NCBI GenBank assembly: GCA_013146195.2
Contig: CM028378.1
Location: 7,555,350 to 7,619,349, forward strand
Direction: 5' to 3'
DNA length: 64,000 bases
Source: Codonopsis lanceolata
Lineage: Eukaryota > Streptophyta > Magnoliopsida > Asterales > Campanulaceae
The notes beneath the pieces were generated by a model. The model was given only the letters and a program-made list of their open reading frames with translations, searched no databases and had not been told where the DNA came from. Shown here piece after piece: positions 48,751-59,500 of this stretch. The position numbers and the translations under genes were made by a program. Within the stretch, counting starts at the first letter, position 1. Each line of letters starts with the position of its first letter.

Positions 48751-48757
48751 TATATAA
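48751..48757 (+). promoter_or_regulatory. TATA box of the VIT/vWA gene
   Basis: TATATAA at 48751-48757, with pyrimidine-rich DNA downstream. A start about 30 bp further on would give a leader of about 150 nt to the ATG at 48935. Position and consensus only; not tested. Confidence 0.5.
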
Positions 48758-48934
48758 CATCTTTGTAATGTAAATGGCAGTCCCCATCAATCTCGCCGTC
48801 TTCAACTCCTTTCTTCTCTCTTGCATATACACATTTCACAAACTCTAATACCTTTAAATGAATTAATCCTTTCCCGCCGTCGATCCCTTTCGCACACACT
48901 GCTATTTGTACGTCTGCACATAACTCATTATACA

Positions 48935-50503
48935 ATGGCCGACGAGTTTGCTTAATTCAGTTCACTTTGGTCTCAAGCTTTCGAAAAGGATTTACTACGG
49001 AAAATCCGCCTCCCTCTCAGCTCCTAAGCCTGCTGTCATGGAGAAGTCTCCATCGACAGTGGAAAAATCGCCGTCGATGATGAAGAAGTCTCCATCTATA
49101 ATGGAGAAGTCGCGTTCAATGTTGGAGTCGTATTTGCCAACAGCGCCAATGGTTTATGCGGTGATAACGGAACCTATGATTGTTGACAATCCGGAGGTAC
49201 CGAGCTACCAACCGTACGTTCACGGGATGTGCGAGCCGCCGGCGTTGATTCCGCTGCATATGCATGGGATTAAAATGGAGGTGGACTGTTATTTGGACAC
49301 TGCGTTTGTTGAAGTTAGTGGAACTTGGCGTCTTCATTGCGTTGCCGCCGGAAGAAGCTGCGATTGTCGAATCGCGATTCCGATGGGTGAACAGGTACCA
49401 CCTCAATTTCTCTCTTACATCCTCTTGACTTGAAAATTTTAAATTCCGTTTTGTTAGTCGGCCCAATTGACACCACCCATTTTCTATTATCTGATCATTT
49501 TTATCAATTGGTAATTGGTATCCCTCTTTTATTATCTTAAAAAAATGTTTGTGTTTCGTCTCCCTTCTAACAACTCGAATAATTCATAAATATAATATTG
49601 ATAGTTAGTGATTTTTTATTTTTTTATACTACTCTCTCCATATGCGAGTATTTTTTTAGTGTATAGAAACTCCATTTTGTAAAAGCTAGATTTGGAATTT
49701 ACTAAAAACATGAGTGATGTCAATGCTTCCGATTTTGGAGGTACTCTCTAAATTTACACTGGTAAAAAAAATATAAAAAATCATCCTTGGCAGGGACGGA
49801 GTTAAAGGGGGCTCAGAAGCTCATCTTGGCATCCTCACTTTAGTAATTTAATTAATAAATTTTATAAAATTTTCACTATGATAAGTAACTATTCACGGCA
49901 TTTATCTTAATTAATCTTATGAAACGAAGATACACTTTTCATTTATTTGAATTACATTCATTGAAAGTTTGAAACTAGCTAGTACATAGTTTCATTGTAC
50001 GATACCAATAAAATAAGGTTTAGCACAAATAATCTTAACAAGCTCAAGCTCTATTCAAAACTTGTTGGTAAATGAAATTTCATGGAAATTGTCAAAAAAT
50101 GAGAATTGATGAGTTTCATCAAGTTAAACTATCTGGATACAAAGCAATCTCAAGCGTTAATCCAAATGTTTAGTCAAATTGAGTCGGTAGATATCTCGAC
50201 AAAAATCTAAAATAAATCTCTTGATGATGAACGAAAGCCGAACCCAAAAAATTAGAGTGAATTTTCTGCATAAAACATGGATCTTAATCCGTAAGATGAA
50301 TATATTCATATTAAATGAGTGAAGATTCATAAATCTCAGCGTAATTCCTTGGCTTTTGGAAATTGCATCGTTACTCCTCACTGCAGAAGTTTTCCGGAAC
50401 CGGACCGGACCAATGGAACCGGACCAATACTTTGATTGCTGGATAATTTTTCTGAAACAATTGGGTTTATTATTATTTTATTATATATAATATACTAATA
50501 TAG

Positions 50504-50568
<65 letters not shown>

Positions 50569-53500
50569 ATAATAAAAGAGATACAACTTACAACCTAAAG
50601 AAAATATATAATAATTTGATTCAATATTCAACCAAGTTTCCTTATTTGATTAAAGAGAAAATAGGACGAAAAACATTGTTCTTCCCTATTAATTAATTTT
50701 TTGCCTCTTTTTGTGATTACAAACATTATTAGTTTGAAGGATTGTTACCTGTAAATTAATTAAATTAACCATATGGGAATCGGAGAGGAAGATGACTTGC
50801 AATAAATTTCCTTACAACTTTCTTTTTCGTTTCTCTTTATTAATTTGGAAGTAATGATTTTTACCTTTAGTTTATTTTCAAAAGAACAACGAACCCAACA
50901 AAATGTTGTATGAAAGAAGAACATGATTTGATTATTGATCATTGTTTTTTAGAAAATCTAGCTATCCTCTTGATAAAAAATACGCATCGTATTGGTCCGG
51001 TCATGGTTCTCGTACGTCTTCAATTGGTTCTGGACCGGACCAATGTATTGGTTCTCAGACATATTGAGATGGTCATGGTTCTATATTTTTTAAGAACGAG
51101 ACTATTGGTTTGGTCATTTCTGGTTTTTCCAAAAATGGAAATTGCATCGTTACTCTACTCACTATTATAAATAAAGAGTCTAACTTTTTAGTAATACTAA
51201 AAGTGTCACTTTTAATATTAAATGTATTATACTTTTGATCATAGAAGTATCACTTTGCATCTTTAATGAAAATTATCACCTTTTTCTTTTAAAAATTGTC
51301 ACTTTTTAGCATTAAATGTGTTACTTTTGGCCTTAAATATGTTACATTTGCTTTGAAAATGTTACTTTATATTATAAATAAAAATCGTCACTTTTGGTGT
51401 GAAACGGCGAAAGTGTCACTTTTTAGCATAACATGTTTAACTTTTGCCTCTATAAATGTTACTTTACATTATAAATAACAAACGTCATCGTTAGCCTTAA
51501 AAATATCACTTTAGCATTAAAAATGTCACATTTGACCATAAAAGTGTTACTTTATATTTTAATGAAAGTTATTACAATTTTTTAACTTAAAAAGAGTCAC
51601 TATTGCCCTTAAAAGTATCATTTTTACCTTTAAATGTGTCACTTTTGTTCACAAAGAGACATTTTTTATTAAAAATGAAGTTAATTATAGTTTTAAGCTG
51701 ATTTAGAACTAAATTGCAAAGTCTGGGCACAAAGGGACTTTGGAAGTAAAGTTTGAAAAGAGAAAGGACACCAAAGCACGATTTGGAACAATGAGCGCAC
51801 CGAGCAATTAACGAAAATATTCATTAATGTGCTGGCAAAATCTTTCTCATTTTGCTTCGGTGCCCCTTCTTTTTTAACATTTGCTGTCGAAATCTTCTTT
51901 TTCTCAAACTTTGCAATTTCATCCTCTGTCAGCTCCGTTAGCCTTATTTGCCTTGGGATGTTTGACATACCTTAACAGATTTTGAAAAAAAAAAGCTAAG
52001 GTGACACATTTAAAGGTGAACATGACACATTTAAAAGGTAAAAGTGACATATTTGAAGGTTAAAAGCAAGATTCTAAAAATCAGTGGGCGGGCGCCAGAC
52101 TAGCGCCTAGCGCCTAGATGTGATATAGGCGGGGCCTATAAATAAGACATAATATCTTATTTTTAATATATTTTTTATTATAACGTAATTATTAAACATA
52201 AATTTTGTAAATATACTAATACTAAATCTCACCTAATAATTTAAAAATAATAATTACATTATGATGTTAAATTTTAAAAGTAAAACTAGAAATTTAATAT
52301 CATCTAAGGATCAAAATATTACAAAAATAATCAATAATTCAATTATCTATAGGTCTATTGACAATTAGAAATTTACAAAAATAATTTAATAATTTGACAT
52401 TGATATTTATTATTATTATTATTATTTTAAAAACCAAAAATGACATTATTTAGGGCCAAAATTAAAAAAAAACTAAAAAATAGGAAAAATCAGCAGTTGG
52501 GCGCCTAAGCGCCACCTGACTGATTTTTTCGCTGATTCACCAAATTTCTAGGCGTCGGGGTGGCGCTTAGGCCGATTTTTAGAACACTTAAAAGTGACAC
52601 TATTAAGGGCAAAAAAATTATAATTTTCATTAAAATGGAAAGTAATACTTATAGGAACAAAAGTGACACTTGTAATGTTAAAAAATGACACATTTAATGC
52701 TAAAAAGTGATACTGTTAATAGTAAAAAGTGATACTTTATTTTTGAGATAACTGCATAAAAAACCTCGACCTATTTTAGGTATTGCAAATTGAACTCTGA
52801 CAATTGTTTATAGGCTTTATTGAAACTCATCCTATTTTTTATGTTTCAATTAGAACCATCCGTCCATTTAATCTGTTAAATGGTAACGAACTGCTGAGTA
52901 GGATGCCAACGTGGCATCCTGCGTGGACTAATTTTATTTCATTATAAACCTTGTACAAATTTTGTAATTTCATAAAAAACCTCTCAACCTCACCAACTCT
53001 ACTCCCCTCACGTGTCAATCATGTGGCTGCTCCGCCGTACACTCCCAACTCCCCACCTCCGACCTCTGTGGCATGGCTCGTTGCCCTTTGGAATCAATTA
53101 AGATGTCCGAATGCTCGAAATTCTCATGTGCACCGTTTTATTACGCCTACGGCGATGGCAGCTTGGTTGCCCGCCTTTACAGCGACAATTTGGTAGTACC
53201 CATGTCGTCGCCGGCGCTTATAATAAAAAACTTCACCTTCGGCTGCGCTCACTCCCATCTCGGCGAGCCAATTGGCGTGGCCGGGTTTGGTCGTAGAACC
53301 GTTTCTTTGCCGGCTCAGTTAGCCAGCTTTTCCCCTCAATTAGGCAACCAGTTTTCTTATTGTTTAGTTTCTCATTCATTTGATACCGACCGAGTCCGTC
53401 GCCCTAGTCCACTCATTCTAGGTCGACATAGGCTGGAGGTAAGCCCAGGCGGTTTGCTTGACAAGTCGATTCCTGATCGAGATTTCATAACCAGATTGAC

Positions 53501-56500
53501 CACCGGTAGAGGAGGAGGAGGTCGGGGATTAAACGACGGCGTGAGTGGGGAGGAGGTCGTGGATGGAGGTGTAGCCTGTGGGCTTGATTGTGGAGATGAA
53601 CTCTAAATCGCTGGGCACAAAGGATTGGGTTGATGACGTAGAGGATGATGCCGAGGTGGTAGTGCTAGTGGCGGCGGCGACGGCGGTGGCGGAGGGGAAA
53701 CAGGAAGAGTGGTGAGGTGTTGTTGGGAGGGCGAGCTTGGCGGGGACCACGAGAGATGTGGCAAAGGAGTTTCGACGGCGGAGTGAAGGAGTTGTTCTTG
53801 TTGCTGCTAGTGGCGGCGGCACGACGTCGTCCATTGAGTGAGTAGATGAAGTTAGAAAGAGGGACAGAAGAGCAGGGGAAAAGAGAACATTTGGGGGTTG
53901 TGCATATATATATATAGACACAGAGAAATTTGGAAACACGAGGGGCTTGCTTTTTGGATGTGTGAATTCTTGTGGTTTGTTTGGAATAGAGTAACGCAAA
54001 TCACTACTAAATTATCCACTTTATTGATACTATATTTTTTATTTTTATATTTTTAAAATAAATAAATTTATTAATTAGTTTATAATTATAATTAATATAT
54101 TATATATTCAAAAATTACTTATAAATAAAATAAATTAATAGTTTTAAACATAATATTAAATATTACAAATAAATTTTAAAACAAATATATTAATTTTTAA
54201 TTTTTATTAAACAAATACTTTATACAAATTATACCAATATTTATAATAGAGATAATTTGTTTTTCTTAATTTGTGCGTGCAAAATCAAACATGACTATTA
54301 TTTAGGATCAGGTGTATATTAAATATTAAATACTCATTGAAACTTACATCATACTTTGAGCCCTATTTTCTAAAAAATTAACTTTATTTTCTTAAAATGA
54401 AATGGGTGTATAAATAACTATTTATTTTAAAATTTAAGGCTTTATTTGGTGAAAATAAATTTTAGGGTTTTTTATGAAATTACAAAATTTGTACAAGGTT
54501 TATAATTAAATAAAATTAGTCACGTAGGATACCACGTTGGCATCCTACTCTTACCATTTAGGATTAAATGGACCTGAAACAATAAAAATTTAGTTTAATT
54601 GCAAGCGCGTCTTCAGAAAAATTTGATAACCTTTTTTTCCTAATTAGGGTTTCTAGACAAACATCTCTATTCCCAATTAAACAGTGTCGAGTTCAATTTG
54701 TGATACCTAAAATAGGTCAGGGTTTTTTATGCAATTATCCCCTTTATTTTTATACAGTGAAACCCCACTAAGTACTAAAAATATTATTCACAAAATCTAC
54801 AAAAGGATTAGAGCCCTGCGCCATTGCCTCAGAACACCAAAAAAAACAGCATCTGCAGAATCTGATTTTTGATATCTTCCGAGGTCTTTGCCGTGTTCTC
54901 GAACGCTCTATGGCCCAACACACAACCAACGGGGCAACATCCCAGAAACTATTTTTCCTTTTATGCTTATATAGGGTCCAGCACAAAAGGAGCTGCTAAT
55001 GTGACATCACCCAAAGTAACCTTGAATTAATTCAGCACGTAACTCCAAAAAATGAGAAGTTGCGTTGCGATTTTTGACTTTTGACGCATTTAACATGGAT
55101 ATATCCGTCTTACTAATCATGTAACACAAGTTTTGCCAGCACATTAATGCTAAGTCTGCAACGCTGAATGCATTACTGTAATAATATACAGAGGTGAAGG
55201 TGGATAAGATTCTCTCCCTTCGACTCAAAACTAACCACGTCTAAAAGAAACGTCGTAATATATAGTAAAAGTGAATTTCCACGAATACAAGGATTAAAAT
55301 AGCTTTCCTATTTGGGTCATGCTAACAAGTATCCTTGATAAATACACAGTTTTAGGCTTTGCCTTTGGAATGACTATCACAGATTCACAGTATAATGTAT
55401 GAAAGGGAATGTCTCTAATAAAGTAATGGATGGTCCCAATATAAAATCTTTCATTTTTAATGCACTTGATAGTTGATAGCATTCTCCTTCGTATTTTTTA
55501 GTTTAATGAGTTGGAAACTCGTATGATTTGTTACCATAAAATTCCAAAGTGGATTCTCTAGCAGTCTTGCTAACTTTCCATATAGAAAGTAGGATGAGTG
55601 GAGCAAAGGACGCGTGCTTACTGATTTCTTGTTTTTTTTTTTTTTTAAGTAAAGGAGGGGCAACACCCTCTAGATTTATTAATGAATAAAAGAAAGAAAC
55701 GTGGGAGGCTTAGAACCTGACCACTTGAAGTGCCTTTAGGCTACAACCAGGACATAATTTTTTTTGGAACAAAGAAATATCTCTTAAGCTAATCTATATG
55801 AAAAAACTAATTGTTGAATCAAAAGTCAGGTTTCTTTTTGCGATTGCCTCAGCGAAGAAATATAGAGCTATCCACATTCAGACTTTCATAAATCTGCTCA
55901 TACTTGTCGAAGTCAGACATAGTGTTATTGGTTTCTTGATGGTCATTAATTGTAGGATTTTCGTATTGCATTCTGCAAAAATGTTTTGTTCTTCATTAGT
56001 TGAATGATTCTCTAATTATATTCCACAACAATGCTGCAATATTACTGCCAGTATAATGGTTTCTTCAATTGTTGTCAAAGTTTCTTATTTATAGCTCTCA
56101 AATGAAACATGATTGGCTAACAGGGTTCAGTTCTAGGTGTTGAGTTTGAGAGCTCTACAAGATCATGTTATACCAAACTGGTTACAATGGGAGATAAAGA
56201 AGGTACAGAAACAGTAGCAAAAGCTAAAGATGGGTTCCTATTGAAAGGCCACATTTATACATTTAAAGTTTCCCAGGTAACTTGTCAACAATAATGCAGT
56301 GTTTCTTGTGCTTCTTTTTGTTCAAACAAGAATATGCATATATTCATGCTTTTGAATATTTAAAGGTAGATGGAGGCTCTACTATATCTGTTAAAGCTAG
56401 ATGGTCTCAGAAATTACTGTTTGAAGATGGTGAATTCTGCCTTTCTGTACCTTTTAATTTTCCAAGCTTTGTTGCCCCTGCTGGCAAAAAATTATCTGGG

Positions 56501-59500
56501 GGTGAGAAGATTCTACTGAATGTGAACTCAGGTACTGGAACAAAGATTTCTTGCAAATCTTCTAGTCATCCTGTAAAGGTATGTCAGATTTTAAATTTGA
56601 TCCACTTTTCGATGAGTTGAGCACTATTCTTTCGACTCCTCTCGACTTATTCTTTCTTTCCAGGAACGAGACCACCAAGCAGGAAAATTGGGCTTCTTAT
56701 ACGAGGCAGAAGTTCAGACTTGGTCCAATAGCGACTTCTTTTTTTCTTATTCCGTAAGAGCTACACCTTGTTCCATTCTCTATGCACCACCTGTTGTATC
56801 TTCACTTTGTTCCCACTTTGTTCCCAGTAGGTCATACATTGATGATGATGTAAGAACCTGCTTTGTGAAAATATTTGGCACGATGTTTGCAGGTTTGCTC
56901 AAATGATATATCTGCTGGTCTGCTGTTGCAGACTTCATCTCTGCATGATTTTGATCAGAGAGAGAAGTTTTGTTTTTATCTTTTCCCTGGGAGCAGCAGT
57001 ATGAAGGTTATATGCTTCAATTAGAATTCAGTCTGTATCTTATTGCTTTAAGTAGATCTTTTTGCAAAGGGACCTTGGCTTCTTTTTGCAGTTAGTGAAT
57101 ACCTGAGGCCATTCGACAAGTGTTTATCCTCATGCTGTTTCAGTTAATCTAACAGATTTTCAGAAAGCAAGTGGTATTTATAGTTGATGTAAGTGCAAGC
57201 ATGAGTGGAGAACCTCTACAGAATACAAAAGATGCACTATCAGCAATCCTCATAGAGCTCAGCCAAGGAGATTCTTTTAACATTGTAGCCTTTAATGGGA
57301 ACACTCGGTTGTTTTCATCAAAAATGGAGTTGGCAAACAAGGAAGCAATTGAAAAGGCTACTGAGTGGATTAGCACCAACTTCATAGCAGAGGGTGGTAC
57401 TAACATGCTGCTTCCCCTAACTCAGGTACTTGCAATTTCTAGGAATATATTGAATGACTAACAAATATATTTATTTCTCTGCAACAATATTAACAACAAT
57501 TATGATATCTTTGAGAGAGAACGAGCTATCTGTTTATCAGAAAAAATTAAAGGAAAACAGGTTGAGTGATGAAGTTCTTTGCTGTTCTGGTTATTGACCA
57601 TACGAGAAAAACAAATCTGGTACATTATGGCCCAACCAGTTTGGCCCCTCATTTAGATCTTTTCATGTACCCCTTTTGCACGATATTAATTCCCCAGGAT
57701 GTCATCTCTGACACAGGCTTGGTCTGATAACATCTGCAAGGTATCTTGTTCATTTTTGTGGGTCAAACATGCTGTTCTGTGGAAATGATGGCTTGAAGCC
57801 AGGAATGATTAAATTAGATAGTGCATGACTGCAACTTGTTATCTTCCTTGTTCTTTATTTGATTATGGAATGATTTCACAAAGGTATCATGGTCTAAGTT
57901 CTCATGGTCCTTGGTCTTGATAATTTCAGGCTATCAAGATGCTCACCCATACTGGCGACTCAATTCCACTCATTTTTCTCATTACTGATGGGGCTGTTGA
58001 AGATGAGCGCGCTATTTGTAATTTAATGAAAGATCGCCTCAGAGATGGAGGACTAAATATTCCTCGAATCTGCACATTTGGCATAGGTGAGACTTATTCA
58101 TTTGGAGTTTACCCTTATGCTTAAGGTAGTCGTTCACGTTGCTGTCAAAATATGTCAATCTCTGCAGACTTCACATGCATAGTATGAGCTAATGTTTGGT
58201 AAACAATATTCCCCCATCCATGGTCAGTATACAATTTGCTAACTTCTCATGCATAACCATCCAGGCTTAGCTTGTTAATCATCCATCTCACGTCAACATT
58301 TTATTTCATGGCCTATCATGCATTATAGTCGCTCGTTTATTCATTTTTATATTTTCTTTGCTTTATTAATGCTTTTTATTATCGTTTCTGTTTTTCAGGT
58401 TCATACTGCAACCATTACTTTTTGCAAATGCTAGCACATATTGGGAGAGGATGTTATGATTCTGCATATGATGTTGGTCAGTTGAATTGAATACTGATCT
58501 TGGAATTCTTTTATTGTCTATATTTCTATATGTTTGTTTCAGCTTGATTTACTTAGTGCAGCCTAACTATCAAACTAAATTCTCAATAGACATTCACATA
58601 AACAGATGATATGGATCATTATTGGGCAATACTAAATCTCACACCCCTTTTGCTCTCATCTTCATTGTTTCTTCTCTAGATTCAATCAGCGATCGGATGC
58701 AAAGGCTAGTTAAAAAGGCTTCATCAACCATTCTTGCCAACATAACCATAGAAGCTCTGGAAAATCTTGATTCACTTGAGGTACACTACCTCCCCCCCCC
58801 ACCGACCCCCTGCCCCCCTATATATAGGGGTTCCATGGCATACATTTTGCTTTTTGTGCAAGTTATGGCTCGCGATAGCTTCATTGACCAGTAGACATTA
58901 TCTGCTTACTGTGAATTCTTGCCATTGAATCAACTTTAATTTATGTTACGTATATGGTATCATTGGCTTGTTTCAATGTTGATTGCTTCTTCTTGTCTAG
59001 TTTATTTAGTCTCTCCCATAGTATCAGCTGAAAGTAAGGATAAATGTGAACGTGAAGTTGCTGTTGAACCACATCTTACTTATAGGGCTGATGAAGATCT
59101 ATGGGCATTCAAAGCCTTCCTACAGTATGAAAGTTACTCTTTTATTTTTATCTGCCTCTAGTCAGGCTTGGACACACAACCTCTTTCTTATAAGCGAGTA
59201 GTACTTCCCAAACTAAGAAGTTCTTGGTAAGTATTTGATTTGATATATTACTAGGAAGTTCCTGTGGGCACTTGTTAGCATTTCCCTTACAATATTTAGC
59301 TCACTAAAGTTGGAAATTCTGGATTACTATTGCAAAAGATTAAACTCAGACCAATCCCGACCAATACCCAACAAGATTACATTTTCAAATACTTATAATT
59401 CTCCTATCCTTAGTTCTTACGGTCTTACCTGGATTTTTATTTGAAAATTATTTTATCTTGTGTGAGCTTGTAGCTTCAAATTAAGTCAAATGACTCAAAT

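Larger units (their letters stand above)
51171..52740. mobile_element. Long inverted-repeat element built of 'GTGTCACTTTT' repeats
   Basis: The left arm (51171-51290) and the complement of the right arm (52600-52740) align over more than 100 bp (ataaag..tc.actttttag.., ..attaaatgt.., ..tttaatgaaaatta). Many short 'gtgtcactttt'/'aaaagtgacac' units fill 51290-51670 and 51990-52065. An open frame (51693-51968, minus) lies in the middle, and a hAT MITE (52067-52586) and a Pack-MULE (at its right end) have inserted into it. Confidence 0.55.
52745..54741. mobile_element. Pack-MULE carrying two host gene fragments
   Basis: Ends GAGATAACTGCATAAAAAAC (left) and, as complement, GGGATAATTGCATAAAAAAC (right) begin TIRs of about 238 bp (52745-52982) and about 278 bp (54464-54741), highly similar in the outer 55 bp and the inner 100 bp. 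CTTTATTTTT flanks both sides exactly (52735-52744 and 54742-54751), fitting the 9-11 bp duplications of Mutator-like elements. There is no transposase. Between the TIRs lie an aspartyl-protease fragment (plus) and, tail to tail, a small host gene (minus), followed by about 450 bp of AT-rich DNA. Inserted in intron 1 of the VIT/vWA gene, at the right edge of an older inverted-repeat element. Confidence 0.88.
49395..56123 (+). other. Intron 1 of the VIT/vWA gene, 6.7 kb, transposon-rich
   Basis: Bounded by GAACAG|gtacca and ggctaacag|GGTTCAG. It contains 50356-51163 (repeat-flanked insertion), 51171-52740 (inverted-repeat element) with a nested hAT MITE, and a Pack-MULE (52745-54741). The remaining parts (49395-50355, 54752-56123) hold no recognisable gene; 55631-55646 is a poly-T run. 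Confidence 0.85.

Noticed and set aside
53073..53606. Single 177-residue protein on the plus strand
   Set aside because: Only the part up to about 53430 resembles an aspartyl protease; the rest is antisense to the captured minus-strand gene, so the frame is chimeric by chance.
57149..57406. 85-residue minus-strand frame
   Set aside because: Antisense shadow of the vWA exon 57156-57425.
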